DNA of 23,557 nucleotides from PKWO01 sp036561005 (lineage in GTDB: Bacteria; Pseudomonadota; Gammaproteobacteria; Burkholderiales; Burkholderiaceae_D), in the NCBI GenBank assembly GCA_036561005.1, contig DATBQE010000220.1:1-23557 (forward strand), given 5' to 3'. The notes under the pieces are model-generated. The model was not told the origin of the DNA, ran no database searches, and saw nothing but the letters and a program-made list of their open reading frames with translations. Of this stretch, positions 7,831 to 15,211 are shown in pieces; positions within the stretch are counted from its first letter, which is position 1; each line of letters begins with the position of its first letter. The translations under genes and the position numbers were made by a program.

Positions 7831-9390
7831 TTACCTGTCGACTTTCGAATTCCAGACATCCATCATATCCTTCGATCCCTGCGAACGGATGCCGTTGTCG
7901 TTGAGGATTTCTTCCGTGGCTGCCAGCAAGTCTTTGCGCGGTAGCACGATGCTTTCGCCTGCACGCTGGTCGAAACGGATGACGACCAGATCATCTTTCA
8001 GGTCGCGCAGCAATATGACAAGGTGACGCAGGCTGCGCACCGGCTTGTCGTTGATCGAATAAACTACCGAGCCGAAACGGTTGTCATAACCTGTCACCAG
8101 CTTGTGCGGAAAGAATGGCGCGCTAACGACGACCAGTTCTTCACGCGTCGCGTCAGGCGGTTCACCGAACTTGGTAGCCAACGGGCTGGCATTGTAGATA
8201 TAAGCATTGAGCACGCCGGCATTGTTGCTGATCAGCGTGCGGAATTCATTGGTGGCGCGCGAGAAGACGATGGGGCCGTATATGAAATAGGACGGATAGT
8301 CATCCATCAGTGACGGGATTAATTGTGGTTGGCTTGGGCTCACCGGCAATTCGATTTTCATCGTCTTGCCGCCGCGCACGATGGTCAGCGGTAGCTTGCC
8401 GTTTTTGGCCAGTTGTTGCACGCGATACTGGAAGCGCAAATTGAGGTCGGGACCCAGTTTGACGAGGCCCTGGTTGTCGATCGGCGTATTGCCGATATGG
8501 GTGATGACATCCCACTCCTTGAGCGGATAAGACGGCGTGCTTTGCGCCGGCTGCTGCACGACCATTCCTTGAACCGATTTGTCGAGCTTCAACTGCGTGC
8601 GCAGTGCAGGATTTTCCAGCGTCTGCAGCGAATCGAACATCGCTGGTTTGCCGTCATAGTGGCCATCGGCGATGTCCTGCAGGAACAGCTCGATTTCCTC
8701 ATTCGGAATGATGTAGCCGATATTTTGCACGTTGACGCCAGTTTGGAATGCCAGGCCGATCATTTTGTCGCCGGCGATGACCGGGCCGCCGCTATTGCCT
8801 GGATTGATTGCCGCATCGATCTGAATGCGCAGGCCGGAAGTGAAGTAGTTGTAACCAGTGAATTCAATGCGTGAGACGATGCCCTTGGTGATCGACAGGG
8901 AATTGCCACCCGTCGGGTAGCCGTAGGCGAACACGGCATCTTTGACTTCAGGCAGGATGTTGGCGCGCGCCGGTGCCTTGTGTGTCTTGAAGAAATTTTC
9001 GTCATCAAGCTTCAGCACTGCCAGGTCGATGCCGCGCGCGATAGCGACAACGGTGGCCGATATCTTGTCGCCGCCTTCCTTGGCCTGAATCTGCACCTGG
9101 CTCGCATAGCCGACCACGTGCGCATTGGTCAGTATGCGATTGCCCTCGATCACCACGCCGGAGCCGGTGATTTCCTGCGGTGCCGCCTTGCTCCATGGGC
9201 GGAAAGGGTCGGGCGAACGAATGGTGGAAAAAATCTTGACCACGGCATTTTCGAGTTGCGACGCGCGCGGACTGTTCGGGATTTCCGAAGTGGTGTCGCT
9301 GGCCTCAGCCAAAGCCGCGGTACAAGCGAACATGCACGCGAGCACGATCAAGGCGTGGCAATAAAATCGGGATATGCGGTGCAGTATCAT
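7831..9390 (-). CDS. Secreted trypsin-like serine protease, Deg/HtrA-related (S1C)
   Basis: A 519-residue protein from ATG at 9388-9390; the frame is open further upstream, but this start gives a clear signal peptide (RISRFYCHALIVLACMF then CTAALAEA), so export to the periplasm is expected. The protease domain shows the full catalytic triad: H91 in LTNAHVVG, D122 in GIDLAVLKL and S200 in NPGNSGGPV. After the protease domain (to about 255) comes a PDZ-like segment with YPLKEWDVITHIGNTPI, then about 200 further residues, including a second possible PDZ fold (SVVYSINDKPVRSLRHLV). This layout resembles the Deg9-like branch rather than DegP/DegS. Role, probably protein quality control or regulated proteolysis, is inferred. 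It lies downstream of and in line with the TM2 gene. Confidence 0.9.
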   Translation of the reverse strand: MILHRISRFYCHALIVLACMFACTAALAEASDTTSEIPNSPRASQLENAVVKIFSTIRSPDPFRPWSKAAPQEITGSGVVIEGNRILTNAHVVGYASQVQIQAKEGGDKISATVVAIARGIDLAVLKLDDENFFKTHKAPARANILPEVKDAVFAYGYPTGGNSLSITKGIVSRIEFTGYNYFTSGLRIQIDAAINPGNSGGPVIAGDKMIGLAFQTGVNVQNIGYIIPNEEIELFLQDIADGHYDGKPAMFDSLQTLENPALRTQLKLDKSVQGMVVQQPAQSTPSYPLKEWDVITHIGNTPIDNQGLVKLGPDLNLRFQYRVQQLAKNGKLPLTIVRGGKTMKIELPVSPSQPQLIPSLMDDYPSYFIYGPIVFSRATNEFRTLISNNAGVLNAYIYNASPLATKFGEPPDATREELVVVSAPFFPHKLVTGYDNRFGSVVYSINDKPVRSLRHLVILLRDLKDDLVVIRFDQRAGESIVLPRKDLLAATEEILNDNGIRSQGSKDMMDVWNSKVDR

Positions 9391-9467
9391 AAGATTTCTA
9401 CTTTGTGATGGAATGAATTTGCAGAATGGTGATGGATCGGATTGCCGTGGAGTAGTCCATGATCGAT

Positions 9468-9893
9468 CTAGCCGTAGCTGCCGCCGGTAATGAACAGGTC
9501 GATGCCGCGCGAAATTGCCAATATCAGCCCAAACATGCCGATGGCCAGGGTCAGCACGAGGATCAGGGCAAGCGGCCAAGTCGATGTTGAACTTTGCCCG
9601 GATTGCGGATTGTATTTTGCATCCCATTTCTCATCTGAGGTAAGGCCCAGAATCAATGCCTCCAGCGCACCAGCCAGCATCGAAGCGAACAGCGGAATCT
9701 TCAGCACAGTGGAAAGGACGGGGCCGGACGCATCGATAAAAACCAGGCCCAAGACCGACGTGAAAAGCCCGGCAGCATGCAACCATCCCCATGGGTCGCG
9801 CGCTCCACGCAAATAAAATCGGTGTGCGCCGGTGGCGCCGAGGACTGCCGCGAGCAGGGTGGCAAGGGTCTTGTTCTTATGGGCATGGGCCAT
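9468..9893 (-). CDS. TM2-domain membrane protein
   Basis: A 141-residue protein from ATG 9893 (a GTG 33 bp upstream would add 11 residues; ATG is preferred because MAHAHKNKT leads directly into the domain). The segment NKTLATLLAAVLGATGAHRF followed by YLRGARDPWGW matches the TM2 pattern, two short membrane helices joined by a turn with GxHRFYL. Two more hydrophobic stretches follow, ASMLAGALEALILGL and PLALILVLTLAIGMFGLILA, so three to four membrane helices in all. The function of TM2 proteins in bacteria is not established. It ends 77 bp before the protease start codon on the same strand and may be cotranscribed with it. Confidence 0.8.
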   Translation of the reverse strand: MAHAHKNKTLATLLAAVLGATGAHRFYLRGARDPWGWLHAAGLFTSVLGLVFIDASGPVLSTVLKIPLFASMLAGALEALILGLTSDEKWDAKYNPQSGQSSTSTWPLALILVLTLAIGMFGLILAISRGIDLFITGGSYG

Positions 9894-10208
9894 CAGGCAC
9901 TGTTTCTCGTAAAACGCAAAAAGCACGTTGTGAATCGAACCTAAGAGTCGGGATGTGAAAGTCGGTCATTCTGCCATACTTGGCTGCGCCATTCGCATTG
10001 CCGGAAAACACTTACAATTTCTCAAGCTAAAAATTGCAGCTTTGCCGTTTCACGGGGCATGATCGAGCAAAAAATTGCATTTTTCATATTGCAGCCAGAG
10101 CAAGCTCGTTGTTCGGCGCCAGTTTGTCTGCGGATTGGCTTGCGCTAACAGCCGGCCCTGCGCTATAATAATCGGCTTTTTCCGTCTTCCAACTTTATTG
10201 GAAAAATT
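9894..10208. other. Divergent intergenic region between TM2 gene and rpsP
   Basis: A gene-free stretch of 315 bp. Its right half holds the rpsP promoter. The middle carries three copies of an A-rich ATTGCA motif (10029-10038, 10069-10079, 10088-10094), two of them 40 bp apart. No convincing promoter for the leftward gene and no RNA gene was recognised. Confidence 0.5.
10140..10169 (+). promoter_or_regulatory. Promoter of the rpsP-rimM-trmD-rplS operon
   Basis: TTGCGC at 10140-10145 and a perfect TATAAT at 10164-10169 are separated by 18 bp, 39 bp ahead of the rpsP start codon. Confidence 0.7.
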
Positions 10209-10460
10209 ATGGTCGTTATTCGTTTAGCTCGTGGCGGCGCCAAAAAGCGCCCGTTTTTTAACATTGTTGCTACTGATTCGCGCAATCGTCGCGATGGTCG
10301 CTTCATTGAACGTATTGGTTTCTACAATCCGGTCGCAGCTGGCGGTGAAGTACCGTTCCGCGTCGCCCAGGATCGTTTGGCCTATTGGCAGGGCGTTGGC
10401 GCACAATTGTCGCCAACCGTTGCTCGTCTGGTCAGCCAATCGGACAAGAAGGCAGCTTAA
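10209..10460 (+). CDS. rpsP: 30S ribosomal protein S16
   Basis: An 83-residue protein, normal length for S16. It begins MVVIRLARGGAKKRPFFNIV, then ATDSRNRRDGRFIERIGFYN, the universally conserved S16 N-terminal half, with AYWQGVGAQLSPTVARL near the end. S16 binds 16S rRNA early in 30S assembly. It is the first gene of the rpsP-rimM-trmD-rplS operon; a 140-bp spacer with an 11-bp tandem repeat separates it from rimM, unusually long for this operon. Confidence 0.98.
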   Translation: MVVIRLARGGAKKRPFFNIVATDSRNRRDGRFIERIGFYNPVAAGGEVPFRVAQDRLAYWQGVGAQLSPTVARLVSQSDKKAA

Positions 10461-10467
10461 GTTGTGG

Positions 10468-10500
10468 CTAAGTAGTAACTAAGTAGTAACTAAGTAGTAA
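10468..10500. repeat. 11-bp tandem repeat rich in stop codons
   Basis: Three perfect back-to-back copies of CTAAGTAGTAA (10468-10478, 10479-10489, 10490-10500), followed by degenerate copies (CTAAGTTTGCA, ACTAAGTTAGC) to about 10521. Each unit contains TAA and TAG in several frames. It starts 8 bp after the rpsP stop codon. Confidence 0.9.
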
Positions 10501-10600
10501 CTAAGTTTGCAACTAAGTTAGCAAGTCAGTCGTTATCAAGTGAAGTAGGCAGTTCGTGCGTTGCGCTTGCAATGCATGATATCAAGATAAGCACAATTGC

Positions 10601-11194
10601 ATGAATTCGCCGAAAAGTAACGCAAATGCGGCAGCAGTAACAGCGGCATCCGGGGTAGCGATACCTTCGGATCTTGTCGTGGTAGGTTATGTGGCCGGGG
10701 CTTACGGCTTGCAAGGCTGGATCAGGATCAGGCCGTACTCGGCCGAGGCCGATGCCTTGTTGCACGCCAAGACCTGGTGGTTGGGAAATCCCGACGCGCC
10801 GGCAGAACTGCGCGATGTCGACATGATGCACGCAAAGCAGCATAGCGGCGATGTCGTAGCGCAGCTGGTAGGTGTGGCTGGGCGCGAAGCAGCGGAAGCC
10901 TTGAGGGGCACCGTGGTGCAGATTTCCCGCAAGCATTTTCCGAGCTTGGCTGACGATGAATTTTACTGGGTCGATTTGATCGGCCTGGAAGTTGTCGATT
11001 TGCAGGACCAGCCTATCGGCGTGGTCGAGAGTCTTATGGACAATGGCGCGCATCCGATACTCAGGGTCGCGTTTGCCTCTCCGGAAGATCCGTCGCGGCA
11101 ACAGGAGACATTGATTCCCTTTGTCGACCAGTACGTCAAGACGGTAGACCGGTCAGCACGAAAAATCGTCGCCGATTGGAGTGCCGACTATTAG
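10601..11194 (+). CDS. rimM: Ribosome maturation factor RimM
   Basis: A 197-residue protein. After a 26-residue Ala-rich extension comes the RimM N-domain, LVVVGYVAGAYGLQGWIRIR (family pattern G-x-V-x-x-x-x-G-x-x-G), and at about 115-190 the PRC-barrel domain with DDEFYWVDLIGLEVVD and LIPFVDQYVK. RimM binds S19 and assists maturation of the 30S head. ATG 10601 has no good Shine-Dalgarno; a later start cannot be excluded because the Ala-rich N-terminus is not part of the conserved domain. The neighbours rpsP and trmD confirm the call. Confidence 0.96.
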   Translation: MNSPKSNANAAAVTAASGVAIPSDLVVVGYVAGAYGLQGWIRIRPYSAEADALLHAKTWWLGNPDAPAELRDVDMMHAKQHSGDVVAQLVGVAGREAAEALRGTVVQISRKHFPSLADDEFYWVDLIGLEVVDLQDQPIGVVESLMDNGAHPILRVAFASPEDPSRQQETLIPFVDQYVKTVDRSARKIVADWSADY

Positions 11195-11266
11195 GCGCGG
11201 GTATCGAACGCTGCAACGGAACGCAGCAACGGAGCGCAGCAATTGAAACATGGGAGTAACAACGAG

Positions 11267-12013
11267 ATGCAATTCGATGTAATCACGTTGTTCCCCGAGA
11301 TGTTCGCTGCCTTGACCCAGTCGGGTGTGACGCGCAGGGCTTTTGAACAGAATAGATGTGCGTTGTCGTTATGGAATCCACGCGATTTCACCAGCGACAA
11401 CCACCGGACTGTCGATGACAGACCATATGGCGGCGGACCCGGCATGGTGATGCTGGCCAAACCTCTGGAAGCGGCGATCGATGCCGCCAAGGCAAGGCAG
11501 GCAGCGCTGGGTTTGACGCAATCGCACGTGATTTATCTTTCGCCGCAGGGCAAACCCTTGAATCACCAGAGGGTCATGCAGTTAAGCGCCATGCCTGGCC
11601 TGACCCTGCTGTGCGGGCGCTATGAGGCGATAGACCAGCGTTTGCTGGCGCGGCGCGTGGATGAAGAAATCAGCCTTGGCGATTTCGTGTTGTCCGGCGG
11701 TGAGTTGCCGGCGATGGCCCTGATGGATGCGGTGATCAGGCAATTGCCGGGCGTGTTGCACGATGATGCTTCGGCTGTTGAAGACAGTTTCGTCAATGGC
11801 CTGCTCGATTGCCCGCACTACACGCGGCCGGAGGTGTATCTGGACATGCCGGTGCCACCGGTTTTGCTGGGCGGTCATCATGCCGAGATCATGAAGTGGC
11901 GGCGCGAGCAGGCTTTGCTGGCGACGCAGGCCAAGCGGCCGGATTTGATTGCCAAGGCGCGTACGGATGGCTTGTTGACCCGCGCCGATGAAAAGTTTTT
12001 GAGCAGTTTGTAG
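11267..12013 (+). CDS. trmD: tRNA (guanine-N1-)-methyltransferase (m1G37)
   Basis: A 248-residue SPOUT-class methyltransferase from ATG 11267; an in-frame TTG at 11243 would add 8 residues but MQFDVITLFPEMF is the standard TrmD start, and GGGAG precedes it. Visible motifs: YGGGPGMVM, LSPQGKPLNH, the knot residues LLCGRYEAIDQR at 114-125, and EEISLGDFVLSGGELPAM, the S-adenosylmethionine-binding trefoil knot. The enzyme methylates G37 next to the anticodon and prevents +1 frameshifting. The 48 to 72 bp gap after rimM contains a short repeat of CGCAGCAACGGA type, with no terminator. Confidence 0.97.
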   Translation: MQFDVITLFPEMFAALTQSGVTRRAFEQNRCALSLWNPRDFTSDNHRTVDDRPYGGGPGMVMLAKPLEAAIDAAKARQAALGLTQSHVIYLSPQGKPLNHQRVMQLSAMPGLTLLCGRYEAIDQRLLARRVDEEISLGDFVLSGGELPAMALMDAVIRQLPGVLHDDASAVEDSFVNGLLDCPHYTRPEVYLDMPVPPVLLGGHHAEIMKWRREQALLATQAKRPDLIAKARTDGLLTRADEKFLSSL

Positions 12014-12127
12014 TGTGTTGTAGGCGGTATTGAGCGAAACCCGGCCGTGCGCGGCGAATTCGCATGTTTAACCCCATCCTCTACCGGGCATATTTGGCGC
12101 CGGCATGATGGTTACAGGAGCTATAAA

Positions 12128-12514
12128 ATGGACTTGATCCAAACACTCGAAAAGGAAGAAATTGCCCGTCTGGGTAAGAATATTCCTGAGTTTGCACCAG
12201 GCGACACGGTTGTCGTCAACGTCAACGTGGTCGAAGGTACGCGCAAGCGCGCCCAGGCTTACGAAGGCGTCGTGATTTCGCGCCGCAATCGTGGCCTGAA
12301 TTCCAACTTCATCGTGCGCAAGATTTCTTCCGGCGAAGGCGTGGAGCGTACATTCCAGTTGTACTCGCCCCTGATCGCTTCGATCGAAGTCAAGCGTCGT
12401 GGCGACGTGCGTCGCGCCAAGCTGTATTATTTGCGTGATCGTTCCGGTAAATCGGCACGTATCAAGGAAAAATTGCCGAACCGCCGCGCAAGCGAAAAGC
12501 AAGCCGCAGAGTAA
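12128..12514 (+). CDS. rplS: 50S ribosomal protein L19
   Basis: A 128-residue protein from ATG 12128, chosen over a longer open frame because ACAGGAG lies 8 bp upstream and the protein then starts MDLIQTLEKEEIARLGKNIP, typical of L19. Conserved segments follow: FAPGDTVVVNVNVVEGTRKR, QAYEGVVISRRNRGLNSNF, GVERTFQLYSPLI and RRGDVRRAKLYYLRDRSGK. The C-terminal tail (EKLPNRRASEKQAAE) is longer than in E. coli (115 residues). L19 lies at the 30S-50S interface. It is the last gene of the operon and is followed by a strong terminator. Confidence 0.98.
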   Translation: MDLIQTLEKEEIARLGKNIPEFAPGDTVVVNVNVVEGTRKRAQAYEGVVISRRNRGLNSNFIVRKISSGEGVERTFQLYSPLIASIEVKRRGDVRRAKLYYLRDRSGKSARIKEKLPNRRASEKQAAE

Positions 12515-12532
12515 TATCTTCGGGTTGCCAAC

Positions 12533-12562
12533 AAAAAGGGGTGCCGGTCGGCACCCCTTTTT
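12533..12562 (+). terminator. Rho-independent terminator of the rpsP operon
   Basis: AAAAAGGGGTGCCG / GT / CGGCACCCCTTTTT is a perfect 14-bp inverted repeat ending in a T-run, 19 bp after the rplS stop codon. It could also act leftward because of the A-run. Confidence 0.95.
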
Positions 12563-12595
12563 GTTTTGAAAGTTGTTGCGAAACCGGGAAACGCT

Positions 12596-13264
12596 TTGAC
12601 GAAACTTCACTTTGATCCGCAAATCATACCGGTCGAATCCCTCGCCGGCGAGTCGCCCGTCACTGGAGACAGACTCGATGCCGAATGGTTGCGCCGGCGC
12701 TTTCGCGAGACCCCGGCATGGCTGGCCGAAGAGTCCGACGAGCATCTGCTACGCGTCAAGGAGGGCAATCCGACAGCTGCCTCCGTCCTCATACCTTTGG
12801 TGTTGCGCGAGCATGGGCTCAGTGTCTTGTTCACATTGCGTAGCGAGCATCTGAGCGATCATGGCGGCCAGATCAGCTTCCCCGGCGGGCGGCGCGAAGA
12901 GAGCGATGCCGATACGGTGGAGACGGCCTTACGCGAAACCGAGGAAGAGGTCGGACTTGATCGGCGGCATGTGGAGGTGCTGGGCACCTTGCCCGAATAT
13001 TTTACGGCGACCAACTACTGCGTGACGCCTGTGGTCGGATTGGTGCATCCGCCATTCGAGACACATGCTGATCCCGAAGAAGTCGCGGAAATTTTCGAAG
13101 TGCCGCTGGCCTTCCTGATGGATGGAATGAACCATCAGCGCCGGTCCGCTGTCTTTCCCAACGGCGTGCGGCGGACATTTTACGCCATGCCCTATGATCG
13201 CTTCTTCATTTGGGGCGCTACTGCGGGCATGCTGCGCAACCTGTTTCATTTTTTGCGCACATAA
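12596..13264 (+). CDS. NUDIX hydrolase, coenzyme A pyrophosphatase type (NudL-like)
   Basis: About 222 residues. There is no ATG before the conserved core; TTG 12596 (LTKLHFDPQIIPVESLAGES) is chosen because GGGAA lies upstream, while the alternative TTG 12566 sits at the terminator edge without a ribosome site. The core carries LFTLRSEHLSDHGGQISFPG, the UPF0035 signature seen in CoA pyrophosphatases, running into the Nudix helix TALRETEEEVGL with the metal-binding Glu cluster. Such enzymes split CoA, and oxidised or acyl-CoA, into 3',5'-ADP and phosphopantetheine species. The later segment LPEYFTATNYCVTPVVG also fits the family. It stands behind the rplS terminator, so it needs its own promoter or read-through. 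The start is uncertain, the family is not. Confidence 0.88.
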   Translation: MTKLHFDPQIIPVESLAGESPVTGDRLDAEWLRRRFRETPAWLAEESDEHLLRVKEGNPTAASVLIPLVLREHGLSVLFTLRSEHLSDHGGQISFPGGRREESDADTVETALRETEEEVGLDRRHVEVLGTLPEYFTATNYCVTPVVGLVHPPFETHADPEEVAEIFEVPLAFLMDGMNHQRRSAVFPNGVRRTFYAMPYDRFFIWGATAGMLRNLFHFLRT

Positions 13265-13336
13265 CTCGATTCCGAGGCTATGCTATCGTCTTCCAAAGAC
13301 ATTCCATATTGATATGTGTTTCTTTAAGGCAGTTTG

Positions 13337-14302
13337 ATGACTTTTCTGTCCATACTTTTTGCATTGCTGATCGAGCAACTCAAGCCGCTGCGCGCAGGCA
13401 ATCCCGTGTATGCAGGGATTCGTGCGCTGGCAGTCCGGATGGAAGCGTGGTTCAACGCCGGCCAGGAGCAGCATGGGCGGCTGGCGTGGTGGGTGATGAT
13501 CCTGTCGTTGATGATACCCACCGCCGTCATTTACTGGCTATGCAAATGGCTCAACCCGGTGGTCCCGGTCGCCGCCCTGATCTGGAACGTCATCATCGTG
13601 TATTTGACGCTCGGCTTGCGTCATTACAGCCACTACTTCTCGTCGATCCAATTGGCGCTCAGTGCCGGCGATGAAACCGGCGCGCGAACTTTGCTCGCGG
13701 AGTGGACAAAGATGGACACGGCCAACATGAATGCCAGTGAGATTTCGCGGATTGCGGTTGAGCGCGCCTTGATCACAACGCATCGCAACGTATTCGGCGT
13801 GTTCTTCTGGTTCCTCATGCCGCTCGGGCCCGCTTGTGCGGTCATGTACCGCGTTGCGGAATATTTGGCGCGCGCTTGGAATGAACCTGATCATATGAAG
13901 AACGAAGCGTTCGGCCAATTCGCGGCGCGAGCGTTTTATTGGATAGATTGGATTCCGGTGCGATTGACGGCGATAGCCTTTGCGATTGTCGGAAATTTCG
14001 AAGATGCGATCTACGCTTGGCGTAATTTTGCCGAGCGCTGGTCGGATGAATCGATCGGGATCATTCTTTCCGCAGGCGGTGGGGCAATGGGCGTGCGGCT
14101 TGGTACGCCGCTCGTCAATGCTGCCGCCGTTCTGCAACCGGATATGACAAATATGGAATCCGCTGGTCTGGAAGCCGAATCGCCGCCAGGAGAAGAGTCA
14201 AGTGCCCGCGCTTTGCAGAGTACTGTCGGACTCGTTTGGCGAGCTTTGCTGCTGTGGATGCTGTTGCTCCTGCTGCTGTCTGTCGCGGTATTGTTCGGCT
14301 GA
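13337..14302 (+). CDS. CobD/CbiB-family membrane protein
   Basis: A 321-residue integral membrane protein starting MTFLSILFALLIEQLKPLR. Hydrophobic segments are seen at about 2-14, 50-72, 76-95, 154-178 (VFGVFFWFLMPLGPACAVMY), 205-222 and 300-320 (LLLWMLLLLLLSVAVLF). The block RNVFGVFFWFLMPLGPACAV followed by YRVAEYLARAW, and later FAIVGNFEDAIYAWR, match the CobD/CbiB (adenosylcobinamide-phosphate synthase) and AmpE superfamily. No other cobalamin gene is nearby, and betaproteobacteria often carry such an orphan copy, so a role in B12 synthesis is doubtful; an AmpE-like or other membrane role is possible. AAGG precedes ATG 13337. Family is fairly sure, function is not. Confidence 0.78.
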   Translation: MTFLSILFALLIEQLKPLRAGNPVYAGIRALAVRMEAWFNAGQEQHGRLAWWVMILSLMIPTAVIYWLCKWLNPVVPVAALIWNVIIVYLTLGLRHYSHYFSSIQLALSAGDETGARTLLAEWTKMDTANMNASEISRIAVERALITTHRNVFGVFFWFLMPLGPACAVMYRVAEYLARAWNEPDHMKNEAFGQFAARAFYWIDWIPVRLTAIAFAIVGNFEDAIYAWRNFAERWSDESIGIILSAGGGAMGVRLGTPLVNAAAVLQPDMTNMESAGLEAESPPGEESSARALQSTVGLVWRALLLWMLLLLLLSVAVLFG

Positions 14303-14644
14303 ACATGCTATTCGCATGATGGTGGCGCAGGTGTTGCGGGATTGGTTTTTTGCTATCGGAATTTTGCGGCATTTTATTTAAAGTCTTCTATAAGATATAA
14401 TACGTAAGAATTCAGGATTGTGACCGGCGATGCGAAGCGGCAAGCAGTTTGACGCTTCTCTTTGGGGCAAATTGGGCGTGCATTTGGTGGCACATAATTT
14501 GCACGAAATGTAGTCTGGTCTTCCTGAAATTGCGCCTGTGCACTTTGAAACGGCGCTTGCACCTCGCTCCTGAGGCGCTTTGCCGAAGCAATTATTCTCA
14601 ATCAGTTCCTTGCCTTACCCGTCGTATTTCATTCAAGCGCAGCC
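14303..14644. other. Intergenic region upstream of the DUF3579 gene
   Basis: A gene-free stretch of 342 bp. It holds a TATAAT at 14396-14401 within an AT-rich block (its -35 is poor), and about 90 bp later a consensus sigma-54 site listed separately. A weak CATGC/GCATG hairpin follows the upstream gene. The open frames here are short and unsupported. Confidence 0.5.
14488..14503 (+). promoter_or_regulatory. Sigma-54 (RpoN) promoter, full consensus
   Basis: TGGCACATAATTTGCA matches the -24/-12 consensus TGGCACRNNNNTTGCW at every defined position, with GG and GC separated by 10 nt as required. The predicted start is near 14514, giving a leader of about 130 nt before the DUF3579 gene. The activator (bacterial enhancer-binding protein) cannot be named from the window. 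Confidence 0.75.
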
Positions 14645-14974
14645 ATGGCCGACCCTACTCGAAACGCAGTTCGCGAGTTCTTCATTCTGGGCCTGACTCA
14701 CGAAGGCAAGCAATTCCGCCCGAGTGATTGGGCCGAGCGCCTGTGCGGCGTAATGTCCTGTTTTCGTCCCGAAGGCAGCGGCGGACCCAATGTGCATCTC
14801 CAGTATTCGCCTTATGTCCGTCCGACCCGGTTGAATGGCGCCAAGGCCGTTGCCGTGAACGAAGAGTTGCGCAACCTGGAGCCATTGGCTTACCACTTTG
14901 TGCTCGATTTCGCCAAGGACAACGACCTGCAGGTCATCGAAGCCTGCCTATTGCCCGATCCTCCGGCCGAGTAA
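14645..14974 (+). CDS. DUF3579 family protein
   Basis: A 109-residue soluble protein. The segments FFILGLTHEGKQFRPSDWAE and RLCGVMSCFRPEG are the hallmark of the DUF3579 family (Pfam PF12112), which I know mainly from betaproteobacteria; the segment VRPTRLNGAKAVAVNEELRN and the end FVLDFAKDNDLQVIEACLLP also fit. No biochemical function is established for the family. No signal peptide or membrane segment is seen. Its only notable context is a sigma-54 promoter about 140 bp upstream, implying expression tied to an RpoN-dependent signal such as nitrogen status, which is inference. ATG 14645 has a modest CAAGCGCAGCC leader without a strong Shine-Dalgarno. Confidence 0.88.
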   Translation: MADPTRNAVREFFILGLTHEGKQFRPSDWAERLCGVMSCFRPEGSGGPNVHLQYSPYVRPTRLNGAKAVAVNEELRNLEPLAYHFVLDFAKDNDLQVIEACLLPDPPAE

Positions 14975-15157
14975 GTCTCCGGTTAATGACGTGCTGCATT
15001 GCCAGGTTGCCGCGATTGTCCGCGCGGTTTCTTGGGGTTTGCATGCTCCTTCACAGCGGGCCTTGCGATTGCCGCTACATGCGAAATCTGCAATCTTCCC
15101 AGGGGCAAAAATCATAGTCATCTTAGATAATTTGGCGCGGCACTCTCCGTTTACTCG

Positions 15158-15163
15158 TATAGT
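15158..15163 (+). promoter_or_regulatory. Possible dacB promoter (-10 box)
   Basis: TATAGT lies 49 bp before the dacB start codon; the best -35 candidate, TTGGCG at 15132-15137, is 20 bp away, so the match is weak. Nothing else was recognised in the 237-bp spacer after the DUF3579 gene. Confidence 0.3.
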
Positions 15164-15211
15164 ATCGAAACGTCAATTCCATTCATTTCCAGACAGCGGC
15201 ACGAACTGCTT

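Noticed and set aside
14374..14601. A minus-strand frame in the spacer upstream of the DUF3579 gene
   Set aside because: No ribosome site or similarity, and it spans the sigma-54 site pointing the other way.
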